Source: Bacteroidaceae bacterium
Lineage (GTDB): Bacteria; Bacteroidota; Bacteroidia; Bacteroidales; Bacteroidaceae
Assembly: GCA_017517605.1 (NCBI GenBank)
Contig: JAFWYQ010000054.1
Span: 1 to 53,693, forward strand
Reading direction: 5' to 3'
DNA: 53,693 bases
Numbering within the stretch: the first letter of the stretch is position 1; each line of letters begins with the position of its first letter. The translations under genes and the position numbers were made by a program. Shown one piece after another: positions 44,269 through 52,337 of the stretch. A model generated the notes under the pieces. It had not been told where the DNA came from, searched no databases, and saw only the letters and a list, made by a program, of their open reading frames with translations.

Positions 44269-46170
44269 ATGAAAAAGACACTCGTAGATTTATTTGAAGC
44301 GTCGGTCAGCAAGTATCCCAACAACACTTTCCTGTTGGAAAAGACCGGCAAACAGTTTGAACCTACCACTTATACTCAAGTCAAGGATCAAGTCTATCGC
44401 CTCGGAGCCGGTCTTCAAGCATTAGGCGTTAAGAAGGGCGACACCATGGCCTTGCTCAGCGAAGGCCGCAACATGTGGGTCATCGGTGAATTGTCCATGT
44501 TCTATGCCGGTGCTATCAATGTGCCGTTGAGCATCAAGCTCGAGGAGAGCAACGACCTGCTGTTCCGCCTCATCCACGGTGATGTAAAGTTCATCATGGT
44601 AAGTGGCACACAGTTAAAGAAAATCCGTGCCATCAAGGATCAATTGACATTGGTAGAAAAAGTAATCGTATTCGACGAACAAAAGGAATACCAAGACAAG
44701 GAAATTGCCCTTGAAGAGGTATTGAAGATGGGTGACGAGTTCTTGAACACTCACACCATGGACGAGTTCCTCAGCGTGGGACGCTCTATCCAGAACGACG
44801 ACTACGCCACCATCACCTACACCAGCGGAACTACCGCTGACCCCAAGGGTGTAGTGCTCACACACCGCAACTATACGGCCAACGTGGAGCAGGCACTTAC
44901 CCTCGTACACATCACCGAAGAGTGGCGCACACTCATCATCCTGCCTCTCGACCACTGCTTTGCACACGTGGTGGGATTCTACATCATGATGTCCGTAGGT
45001 GCTACAGCTGCCACCGTACAGGTAGGCCGCACACCGCTCGAATCACTCAAGAACATTCCTCTTAATATTAAGGAAGTACGTCCTCACTTCATCCTCAGCG
45101 TGCCCGCCTTGGCCAAGACATTCAAGAAGAACATCGAGCAGGGCATCCGCGCCAAAGGAAAGACCACGGTACGTTTGTTCAACATGGGTCTGAAAGTACG
45201 TCAAATCTACTTTGGCGAGAGCAACCAGGATTTCAAGGGATTCCGCTATCTGTTGAAGCCCCTCGTATGGTTGTTCGACAAGATTCTCTTCTCGAAGGTT
45301 CGTGAAAGTTTCGGTGGCGAACTCCGTTTCTTCATCGGTGGTGGTGCATTGCTCGACAAGGATCTTCAGAAATTCTATGTCGGCGTAGGTATGCCCATGT
45401 ATCAGGGTTACGGTTTGAGCGAAGCCACACCGGTTATCTCCAGCAACGGTCCCGACCTCTACCGCTTCGGTTCAAGCGGTAAACTCGTAAAACCTATCGA
45501 ACTGAAAATTTGCGACAACGAAGGCAAGGAACTTCCCTTGGGCGAGATGGGCGAAATCGTGGTGAAGGGCGAAAACGTAATGGCCGGATACTGGAAGAAC
45601 CCCGAATCAACCGCCGACACCGTACGCGACGGATACCTCTATACTGGCGACCTCGGTTACATGACCAAGGAGGGATTGCTCTACGTGAAGGGACGCTTCA
45701 AGAGTCTGCTCATCAGCAGCGACGGCGAGAAGTACAGCCCCGAAGGCATCGAAGAGGCACTCGTGGAGAAGTCACGCTACATCGACCAGGTGATGCTCTA
45801 CAACAACCAGTCGGCCTACACCACTGCCGTCATCGTGCCCAACCGCGACCAACTTATCCGCAAGCTGAAGGAACAGGGCCTCAGCCTCGACACCGAGGAG
45901 GGACGCAAGGCCGCCCTGCAGAAGTTGGACAGCGAACTGAACAAGTACAAGAAGGGTGGCGAGTTCGAAGGCATGTTCCCCGAACGCTGGTTGCCCAGCT
46001 GCTTCGCCGTGCTGGCCGAGCCGTTCACCGAGCAGAACCAGATGATCAACAGCACCATGAAGATGGTTCGCGGCAAGATTGAGAAGGCATACGCCGACCG
46101 CATTGCCTACATGTACACCGCCGAAGGCAAGCAGTTGCTCAACCAACAGAATCTGGATGCGTTGAAATAA
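44269..46170 (+). CDS. Long-chain fatty-acid CoA ligase (AMP-forming)
   Basis: The 633-residue ANL-family enzyme activates fatty acids through acyl-AMP to acyl-CoA. Visible are the P-loop TITYTSGTTADPKGVVLTH at about residue 182, the A5-type YQGYGLSEATPVIS, the A7-type GYLYTGDLGYMTKEG and the hinge GRFKSLLISSDGEKYSPEGI. The C-terminal domain is longer than in short-chain enzymes, and MKMVRGKIEKAY holds the late Lys. It probably works at the inner face of the membrane. It follows pfkA from its own consensus promoter, so it need not be co-regulated with it. Confidence 0.93.
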   Translation: MKKTLVDLFEASVSKYPNNTFLLEKTGKQFEPTTYTQVKDQVYRLGAGLQALGVKKGDTMALLSEGRNMWVIGELSMFYAGAINVPLSIKLEESNDLLFRLIHGDVKFIMVSGTQLKKIRAIKDQLTLVEKVIVFDEQKEYQDKEIALEEVLKMGDEFLNTHTMDEFLSVGRSIQNDDYATITYTSGTTADPKGVVLTHRNYTANVEQALTLVHITEEWRTLIILPLDHCFAHVVGFYIMMSVGATAATVQVGRTPLESLKNIPLNIKEVRPHFILSVPALAKTFKKNIEQGIRAKGKTTVRLFNMGLKVRQIYFGESNQDFKGFRYLLKPLVWLFDKILFSKVRESFGGELRFFIGGGALLDKDLQKFYVGVGMPMYQGYGLSEATPVISSNGPDLYRFGSSGKLVKPIELKICDNEGKELPLGEMGEIVVKGENVMAGYWKNPESTADTVRDGYLYTGDLGYMTKEGLLYVKGRFKSLLISSDGEKYSPEGIEEALVEKSRYIDQVMLYNNQSAYTTAVIVPNRDQLIRKLKEQGLSLDTEEGRKAALQKLDSELNKYKKGGEFEGMFPERWLPSCFAVLAEPFTEQNQMINSTMKMVRGKIEKAYADRIAYMYTAEGKQLLNQQNLDALK

Positions 46171-46194
46171 TACATCAATAATACTTTACAGTTT

Positions 46195-46325
46195 GAGGGC
46201 TTGAAACAGACGTTTCAGGCCCTCATTCGTACATGCCAATTATACCCCACGCGTAGGGTATCTTGATAGGTCACGCGTGGGGTACCAACATACCCCACGC
46301 GTGGGGTGCAAAGGGCACCCACGCA
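46195..46325. repeat. GAGGGCTTGAAAC hairpin followed by ACCCCACGCG palindromes
   Basis: GAGGGCTTGAAAC and GTTTCAGGCCCTC (46195-46224) form a stem 25 bp after the ligase stop. Beyond it ACCCCACGCGTAGGGT, CACGCGTGGGGT, ACCCCACGCGTGGGGT and GGGCACCCACGC follow to 46325, each a perfect or near palindrome. The remainder up to 46407 is A-rich, with nothing recognised. Confidence 0.8.
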
Positions 46326-46407
46326 TGATAGTAAACACCTGAATATAAGCATATTACAAAGAAGCAAAAACTCACCTCCACGAGAAGCAATAAATAATAA
46401 AAACCTT

Positions 46408-47043
46408 TTACAATCTTGAATCGGAGGAGATAACCAACAGACTCTCCGGCCCCATGTTGAACAACAGGTCCACAATGCTAAGGTCGGGCAAGAAACCGTG
46501 GCGTTCCTTGAATACTTGGTAGTAAGGACGAGGGGTGTAAGCGGGGAAAGCCTCGGTACAGGGACGTTTAGGATGAATCAAGTTGCGCAAATCGGTGTCA
46601 CCGGTAGGGACTTCGTGAAGATATTCCTTGCTCAGTTCCACACGCGGTTCGAATCCGATGAGACTACACACCAGTTGGCGCAACTCTTCGTTAAAGTCGA
46701 GCAGGAAGTCATACTTACGTTCATAAAAGGGACGGAAATCATCGGCATAGTACTCGAAGAAAGGGCTGTGTCGATAGGCCGACTCCAAAGCATTCCAATG
46801 CAAGTGGCGCCAATTGCCATGGTCGCTGATACGTACATCGCGCATGAGGCACTTCTCCCCCCCATTGCTTTCAGTAGGGATGGTGAGTGCCTGCGTCCCC
46901 TGAGCGGTGGCAATGACGCACCGGTTGCGATAGGTCTGCTTCACATAGTGCTCCCATTGCTCGATGCATGCCCCCTCAGTGGCAGCATACAACTGCACGT
47001 AATATGACACAGGTGCCAAGTAGGCGGTGGAAAAGTGGTACAT
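46408..47043 (-). CDS. WbqC-family protein
   Basis: The 211-residue protein begins MYHFSTAYLAPVSYYVQLYA and has the WbqC layout: WEHYVKQTYRNRCVIAT, LTIPTESNGGEKCLMRDVRIS, WRHLHWNALESAYRHSPFFE and YEYYADDFRPFYERKYDFLL-type helices. It ends in LSIVDLLFNMGPESL. The family is often found in O-antigen loci, but its biochemical role is unproven. ATG 47043 is chosen because the 25 codons before it read as leader. It is the last gene of an apparent dapB-lepB-lepB-wbqC unit on the minus strand. Confidence 0.85.
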   Translation of the reverse strand: MYHFSTAYLAPVSYYVQLYAATEGACIEQWEHYVKQTYRNRCVIATAQGTQALTIPTESNGGEKCLMRDVRISDHGNWRHLHWNALESAYRHSPFFEYYADDFRPFYERKYDFLLDFNEELRQLVCSLIGFEPRVELSKEYLHEVPTGDTDLRNLIHPKRPCTEAFPAYTPRPYYQVFKERHGFLPDLSIVDLLFNMGPESLLVISSDSRL

Positions 47044-47121
47044 GGTCAGTAAAATTAGAATTAAATAATAGTAGAAGTAATCACAGTTCCTCCGACTTAT
47101 ATAAGTCCTATCAATCAAGGT

Positions 47122-48045
47122 TCACAATTTATTTCCTACCCTCTCCCACCGATGTCCTTTATTCCAAGGTTGTGCGGGGTCGCGCGAGAACCAAATGAGT
47201 GAGGCGCGTCCGATAAGATGGTCGGCGGGGACAAAGCCAAAGAGGCGTGAGTCGGTGACATTGATGGAGTTGCTGGCCGCTACCCAACAATAATCCTTGG
47301 TGAAGCGGAAACCTTTGACGGGTGTGCCATCCACAACCAAGGTGTTTCCCTTGAGGGTGGCGTGTCGGCCTTCGTGCAGATTGATGGTGTTGCACAAGAG
47401 CTTGGCATTCCAGGGATATGCCTTGACAAGCAGACCCTTGCTAGGGACGACGAAGGGATGAACTCCCTCAGTGGTGTCGGTTTGCAGGGCTTTGAAGGTG
47501 ACGGCACCTTGCAACTCCTGCTTCAACAGATAGAGTTCGTAGTGACTGAAACTACGCACATAGGCACCATTGTCGTATCCCACAAGTTGGTTGTCGGTAA
47601 GTCCCACATTCTGCAAGGCCTCCTGCATCAGATCCTCCTGTTCGCCAGGATAGGAGTAGAGGAACTTGTCATCGGGGCTGATTATTCCATCGGTGGTGGC
47701 TACCCGTTCGTGGTTCAGCATCAGTGTGTCGCCCGGCTGGCCGATACAGCGGCTGATATATACCTCGCGTCGGTCAATGGATGCAGTAGGGTCAACAGGT
47801 GCAGGATTGTTGAAAAGCACGATGTCGCCACGTTGCACACTATCAGAAGCCCAACGGTGATAACCAATAAACGAGGTAAAGGGGAGACGCAAGCCGTAAC
47901 TCCACTTGTTTACCAACACGCGGTCGCCCCGATAAAGGGTGTTCTCCATCCCGTCCGACGGGATGGTACACGAAGTGAAGGCAAACGTGCGTACAAGCAG
48001 CACGAGGCTCACGGCAATGATTAGGGTTAATGTGATGCGTTTCAT
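47122..48045 (-). CDS. Signal peptidase I paralog lacking catalytic residues
   Basis: The 307-residue S26 homolog has one N-terminal membrane helix (residues 4-24). The catalytic-serine box reads IPSDGMENTL, which places Gly32 where active enzymes have Ser. The lysine box reads YISRCIGQPGD, with Ser98 in place of the general-base Lys. The GDNR box near the C-terminus is degraded to ASNS, although DSRLFGFVPADHLIG after it is kept. The fold is thus preserved while the Ser/Lys dyad is gone. I recall similar IPSxGMEN paralogs in other Bacteroidales, so this is probably a conserved pseudo-peptidase rather than decay. It lies 84 bp downstream of the intact lepB. Confidence 0.85.
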   Translation of the reverse strand: MKRITLTLIIAVSLVLLVRTFAFTSCTIPSDGMENTLYRGDRVLVNKWSYGLRLPFTSFIGYHRWASDSVQRGDIVLFNNPAPVDPTASIDRREVYISRCIGQPGDTLMLNHERVATTDGIISPDDKFLYSYPGEQEDLMQEALQNVGLTDNQLVGYDNGAYVRSFSHYELYLLKQELQGAVTFKALQTDTTEGVHPFVVPSKGLLVKAYPWNAKLLCNTINLHEGRHATLKGNTLVVDGTPVKGFRFTKDYCWVAASNSINVTDSRLFGFVPADHLIGRASLIWFSRDPAQPWNKGHRWERVGNKL

Positions 48046-48066
48046 CTCTTTTTAGTTACAAGTAAT

Positions 48067-48124
48067 GAGCTACAAGCTACGAGTTTTCCATCCGAATGGC
48101 ACTCGTCACTCGTAGCTCGTAGCT
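48067..48124. repeat. GAGCTAC word hairpin between the two lepB genes
   Basis: GAGCTACAAGCTACGAGT on the left pairs with ACTCGTAGCTCGTAGCT on the right. The loop contains CCATCCGAATGGCAC, an extended relative of the CCATGCGGCAC core. Confidence 0.85.
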
Positions 48125-48129
48125 GAGTA

Positions 48130-49584
48130 CTATTTTATATCCTCCACCCACTTGAACAGGCGTTTCCAACGGATTTTCCCATCAAAGAGGCTACGGTCCT
48201 TGTCCAAGGAGAGCCAGATGAAGAGGGGCTTGCCCACGATGTGATCTTCGGGCACAAATCCCCAATAGCGCGAGTCGGCCGAATTGTGGCGGTTGTCGCC
48301 TTGCATCCAGTAGTAGTCCTGCCTGAAGGTATAGGTGTCGGTCTCTACACCGTTGATGAGAATCTTTCCTTGGGGAGTCACCTCCAACCGGTTGCCTTCA
48401 TAGATGGCGATGGGACGCTCGTAGATGGGCAAGTTTTCAAGAGTGAGGCGGATGCTCTCGCCCTTTTTAGGAATCCATACGGGGCCGTAGTTGTCGCACG
48501 TCCAATCCTTGTACATATTCAAGGGATAGAGGTCGCCCATCTGTTCATCAGGATAGGGGTTGATGTCGCGCACAATGTCCTTGCGTGCCTGCAATCCCTG
48601 CTTGGTGGCTTCAGTCAAGGGTAGACAGTACATGGTGCCTTGCTGGTTGCGGTTCATCAAGTCCTCGTTGCTGATACCCAACTGGCGGGCCAACTCCACG
48701 GGGATAGGGCGGTTGGTTGTCACCAGGTAATTGTATTGCACATTGTCAGGCTCCTTGTTGGCCACACCATCGAGGTAGATGATACGGTCCTTGATTTGCA
48801 ATGTCTGTCCGGGAAGGCCCACGCAACGCTTCACGTAGTTCTCGCGTCGGTCGGTGGGACGTGCGGTCACTTCGCCGAATTGTTGCGGATTCTGCTTGAT
48901 ATAGCGTGCGCCATAGGCATAGTTTTGAGCATACACGGCGCGTTGTTGCAGGGTAGTGAGCGAATCCATCACCGGCTTGTTGGGGTTCAGTTGCGCACCA
49001 TATCCGTAAACCAACGTGTAGTAGTCGGCATTTTGAGCATTCAGTGCCACGGTATCACCCGAGGGGTAGTTGAACACCACAATGTCGTTCAACTGCACAT
49101 TGCCCAATCCCTTCACACGGCGATACTCCCACTGAGGCCACTCGAGGTAGCTCTTGCAATTCAAGACAGGGAGTGTGTGCTGGGTAAGTGGCATGGTGAG
49201 CGGTGTCTGTGGGATACGAGGACCGTAGCTCACTTTACTCACGGCCAAATAATCGCCCACGAGCAAAGATTTCTCCAACGACGAGGTAGGAATCACGTAG
49301 TTCTGAAAGAAGAATTGATTGACGAAATAGACGGCTACAAGGGCAAATACGATGGCATCCACCCATCCCATTATCCACACGAAGTTCTTGTTCTTCGACT
49401 TCTTCCACCATGTCCAAGGTATCTTCTTGCTGATGTATGCATCAAATATAAAAGGTACGACAAGCAATCCCCACCAACTGCCTACCCAATAGAGGAAGAG
49501 CAGATAGAGCAGTGTTGCGATGACGAACTTGACCCATTGCTTGCGGGGGTCAAGGAGTTTTTCTTCTTTTGATTCTGTTGTCAT
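48130..49584 (-). CDS. lepB: Signal peptidase I
   Basis: The 484-residue enzyme has membrane helices at about residues 17-35, 37-47 and 69-90. The catalytic box is VIPTSSLEKSL with Ser102 as nucleophile. The lysine box is NYVKRCVGLPGQTL with the general-base Lys. The C-terminal box is MQGDNRHNSADSRYWGFVPE, fully conserved. It removes signal peptides of exported proteins at the outer face of the inner membrane. It is longer than E. coli LepB because of an insertion between the Ser and Lys boxes and another before the last box. ATG 49584 is preferred to the in-frame codon at 49617. It follows dapB by 71 bp. Confidence 0.94.
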   Translation of the reverse strand: MTTESKEEKLLDPRKQWVKFVIATLLYLLFLYWVGSWWGLLVVPFIFDAYISKKIPWTWWKKSKNKNFVWIMGWVDAIVFALVAVYFVNQFFFQNYVIPTSSLEKSLLVGDYLAVSKVSYGPRIPQTPLTMPLTQHTLPVLNCKSYLEWPQWEYRRVKGLGNVQLNDIVVFNYPSGDTVALNAQNADYYTLVYGYGAQLNPNKPVMDSLTTLQQRAVYAQNYAYGARYIKQNPQQFGEVTARPTDRRENYVKRCVGLPGQTLQIKDRIIYLDGVANKEPDNVQYNYLVTTNRPIPVELARQLGISNEDLMNRNQQGTMYCLPLTEATKQGLQARKDIVRDINPYPDEQMGDLYPLNMYKDWTCDNYGPVWIPKKGESIRLTLENLPIYERPIAIYEGNRLEVTPQGKILINGVETDTYTFRQDYYWMQGDNRHNSADSRYWGFVPEDHIVGKPLFIWLSLDKDRSLFDGKIRWKRLFKWVEDIK

Positions 49585-49605
49585 AGCTTGGTATAATTTT
49601 ATAAT

Positions 49606-49640
49606 CCCTATAGGCACTATAGTTCCTATAGATACTATAA
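49606..49640. repeat. CCTATAG/ACTATAG words
   Basis: CCCTATAGGCACTATAGTTCC then CTATAGATACTATAAC: four CTATAG words, each self-complementary, in the short gap between dapB and lepB. Confidence 0.65.
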
Positions 49641-49655
49641 CAATTAAGCGATAAA

Positions 49656-50411
49656 CTAAAATTTGAACAAATCATCCATCCCGAGGAATCCTTCGTGATT
49701 GGCCGTATATTCGGCAGCCAACACGGCACCGAGGGCAAATCCCTTGCGGCTGTGTGCATCGTGTGTGATGGTGATGCAGTCGGCCTCAGAGTCGTAACTG
49801 ATAGAGTGGATACCCGGCACTTCGTCGCGACGGATAGCCGAAATGGGCAACTCATTAGGGCCACATTCGGTAGTGCCGCTCACTGTGCCGTCGGGTGCGG
49901 TCAAGGTGCCCATCACCCACTTGTTCTTGCGTTGCAGATTCTCCATGATACCCTCAGCCAATGTGATGGCCGTGCCGCTGGGTGCATCCAGTTTATGGAT
50001 ATGATGAGTCTCCTCCATGGCGACTTCGTATTCGGGGAACTTGTTCATGATTTCGGCCAAATACTTGTTTACGGCCGAGAAGATGGCCACACCAAGGCTG
50101 AAGTTGCTACTCCAGAAAAGAGTCTTGCCACCCGTGGTGCAGAGTTCCTTCATCTCATCCAGATGCTCGTCGAGCCATCCTGTACTACCCGATACCACCT
50201 TCACACCGGCGGCAAAGGCCTTCATATAGTTCTGGTAGGCCACGGTGGGAGCGGTAAACTCAATGGCCACGTCGGCACTCTTGAAAGCGGCAGATTCAAA
50301 CTCTTCTTGATTGTCAATGTCGATAATGCTTACTATCTCATGACCACGGCTCAGGGCTATCTGCTCTATCATTTTTCCCATCTTGCCGTATCCAATTAAT
50401 GCTATTTTCAT
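49656..50411 (-). CDS. dapB: 4-hydroxy-tetrahydrodipicolinate reductase
   Basis: The 251-residue enzyme of the diaminopimelate/lysine pathway begins with the nucleotide-binding GYGKMGKMIEQIAL. It has EFTAPTVAYQN, the GSTGW motif, and the active-site EETHHIHKLDAPSGTAITLA with paired His and the Lys. The C-terminus is RKGFALGAVLAAEY. The length is close to the short DapB form of Bacteroidetes. It is probably the first gene of the dapB-lepB-lepB-wbqC unit, with a TACATTTG box 24 bp upstream. Confidence 0.95.
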   Translation of the reverse strand: MKIALIGYGKMGKMIEQIALSRGHEIVSIIDIDNQEEFESAAFKSADVAIEFTAPTVAYQNYMKAFAAGVKVVSGSTGWLDEHLDEMKELCTTGGKTLFWSSNFSLGVAIFSAVNKYLAEIMNKFPEYEVAMEETHHIHKLDAPSGTAITLAEGIMENLQRKNKWVMGTLTAPDGTVSGTTECGPNELPISAIRRDEVPGIHSISYDSEADCITITHDAHSRKGFALGAVLAAEYTANHEGFLGMDDLFKF

Positions 50412-50434
50412 CGTAAAACGTCAATTTAATGGTG

Positions 50435-50471
50435 CAAATGTAGGGAATTATCGCGGATATTCCTACATTTG
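50435..50471. promoter_or_regulatory. Divergent -7 boxes inside one inverted repeat
   Basis: CAAATGTAGG (50435-50444) and CCTACATTTG (50462-50471) are reverse complements. Read outward, each arm is a TACATTTG -7 box: the left for dapB (minus), the right for the DUF2851 gene (plus). Neither has a clear TTTG 20 bp upstream. Confidence 0.5.
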
Positions 50472-50556
50472 TAGGATTTTTTAAAGGAACATACCGAAAG
50501 AATTGGCCAAAACCTTAAAAACTTAGGAACTAAGCGACTTAAAAACTCAATAACTC

Positions 50557-51849
50557 ATGCCCATGGAATACCTCCTGCATTACACATGGAAGCATCGCCT
50601 CTTCCCCTTGAAAGAATTGGCGACTACCGACGGACAAACAGTGGAAGTCATCGACCCGGGATTGCACAACAAGGACGCAGGCCCCGACTTCTTCAATGCC
50701 AAAGTGAAGATTGGCGGCACACTATGGGTGGGTAATGTGGAGATTCATACCCATGCAGATGATTGGTATCTTCACGGACACCAAAGCGACCGCGCCTACG
50801 ACAATGTGGTGTTGCATGTGGTGGAGGTGGCCGACGAACATCTTGTGACCGACACGGCCGGACGCGCCATCCCCACATTGGTACTCCCCGTGCCTGAACG
50901 GGTGAGGGAAAACTATCACGAACTGATGCGCACCGAGGAGTATCCACGTTGCCATCAAATCATCCCCTCGTTGCCCCGATTGACGGTGCATAGCTACCTC
51001 AGCGCCCTACATACCGAACGAATTGTCCGTAAATCCGAACGAATCGAGCAGTATCGTGAGCGCCACGAACTGAGTTGGGAGAACGCATTCTTCATGACAC
51101 TTGCACGCAATTTCGGCTTCGGAGTCAACGGCGAAGCCTTCGAGGAGTGGGCGGCACACATCCCCCTTGGTGCGGTCAACAAACATCGCGACGACCTTTT
51201 CCAAATCGAGGCCATCTTCTTCGGACAAGCCGGATTGTTACACGATAAAGAGACAGACGACGACTATTTCCAACGCCTGCAAAACGAATACGCTTACCTG
51301 GCACACAAATTCGAGTTGCAACCGATGGACCCCGTTCGTTGGCGCTTCCTTCGCATGAGGCCAGCCAACTTCCCCCACGTACGATTGGCACAATTGGCTC
51401 ACCTGTATTATAAAGGCGAGGGATTGCTCAGCCGCCTGCTGGAAGCAGAAACGGTGGATGCCATCACCCAATTGCTTACGGCCGAGACATCGGAGTATTG
51501 GCAAACACACTACACCTTCGGCCACTCGTCGGAGCGACGCACCAAACAACTGAGCAAAGCCACCAAGCTACTGCTCATCATCAACACTGTCAGCCCCTTC
51601 CTTTATGCCTACGGCAAATACATGGGTAACGAGGCTCTGTGCCAACGCGCCATCAACTTATTGGAAAGCCTGAAGGCCGAGGACAACCGCATCATCCGCA
51701 TCTGGCGCGAATGTGGCTTGAAGGTAGACAATGCCGCCGACTCGCAAGCCCTCATCCAACTGAAGCGGGAGTATTGCGATGTGAAGAAATGCCTGCATTG
51801 CCGTTTTGGATATGAATACTTGAAAAAAAATAACAAGTTGACGAGTTGA
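50557..51849 (+). CDS. DUF2851 family protein
   Basis: The 430-residue cytoplasmic protein begins MEYLLHYTWKHRLFPLKEL and has the DUF2851 hallmarks GLHNKDAGPDFFNAKVKIGG, WVGNVEIHTHADDWYLHGH, YDNVVLHVVE and RMRPANFPHVRLAQLAHLY. The Asp and Glu pattern at the N-terminus resembles a nuclease-like core, but no activity is proven. Initiation at the second ATG (50563) is equally possible. The last residues (NKLTS and stop) are encoded by the GTTGACAAG word array. The Cys-rich CDVKKCLHCRFGYEYL just before them is the conserved end. Confidence 0.88.
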   Translation: MPMEYLLHYTWKHRLFPLKELATTDGQTVEVIDPGLHNKDAGPDFFNAKVKIGGTLWVGNVEIHTHADDWYLHGHQSDRAYDNVVLHVVEVADEHLVTDTAGRAIPTLVLPVPERVRENYHELMRTEEYPRCHQIIPSLPRLTVHSYLSALHTERIVRKSERIEQYRERHELSWENAFFMTLARNFGFGVNGEAFEEWAAHIPLGAVNKHRDDLFQIEAIFFGQAGLLHDKETDDDYFQRLQNEYAYLAHKFELQPMDPVRWRFLRMRPANFPHVRLAQLAHLYYKGEGLLSRLLEAETVDAITQLLTAETSEYWQTHYTFGHSSERRTKQLSKATKLLLIINTVSPFLYAYGKYMGNEALCQRAINLLESLKAEDNRIIRIWRECGLKVDNAADSQALIQLKREYCDVKKCLHCRFGYEYLKKNNKLTS

Positions 51850-51905
51850 CAAGACACAAGTTGACAAGGGCCATGCGGCACTACTCCTCGTCAACTCGTC
51901 AACTT
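51835..51905. repeat. GTTGACAAG word hairpin
   Basis: AAGTTGACGAGTTGAC (51835-51850) and GTCAACTCGTCAACTT (51890-51905) are perfect 16-bp arms. A further AAGTTGACAAG word and the CCATGCGG core (51871-51878) lie in the loop. It overlaps the end of the DUF2851 gene and ends 18 bp before the thioesterase start. Confidence 0.88.
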
Positions 51906-51923
51906 GTCAACTTATAACATAAT

Positions 51924-52322
51924 ATGGACTATACATTTGAACTGAAAATGAAGGTGCGCGACTACGAATGCGACCTGCAAGGCATCGTCAACAATGCCAA
52001 CTACCAACACTATATCGAGCACACACGCCACGAGTATCTCACCTCGCGCGGCATCAGTTTTGCACAGATGCACGCCGATGGCATCGACGCCGTGGTGGCA
52101 CGTATCACCATGTCGTACAAGACCCCACTGACCAGTGGCGACGAGTTTGTGTCGAAGCTCTACCTCAAGCGCGAAGGCATCAAGTACGTCTTCTATCAGG
52201 ACATCTTCCGATTGCCCGACATGAAGTGCGTGATGAAGGCCGTAGTAGATACCGTCTGCCTGATAAACGGACGGTTAGGCACTTGCGACGAATTGGATCA
52301 GAAACTTACATTTCAAGAATAA
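51924..52322 (+). CDS. Hotdog-fold acyl-CoA thioesterase (YbgC/4HBT type)
   Basis: The 132-residue protein is of normal length for a single hotdog domain. RDYECDLQGIVNNANYQHYIEHTR carries the active-site segment of the 4HBT family (the D-x-x-G-x-V-x-N-x-x-Y pattern). RITMSYKTPLTSGDEFVSKL is the typical following strand pair. Such enzymes hydrolyse acyl-CoA or acyl-ACP thioesters; the substrate cannot be told from sequence. dprA starts 15 bp after its stop, so the two are probably co-transcribed. Confidence 0.9.
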   Translation: MDYTFELKMKVRDYECDLQGIVNNANYQHYIEHTRHEYLTSRGISFAQMHADGIDAVVARITMSYKTPLTSGDEFVSKLYLKREGIKYVFYQDIFRLPDMKCVMKAVVDTVCLINGRLGTCDELDQKLTFQE

Positions 52323-52337
52323 CTCCATCATTTACCC

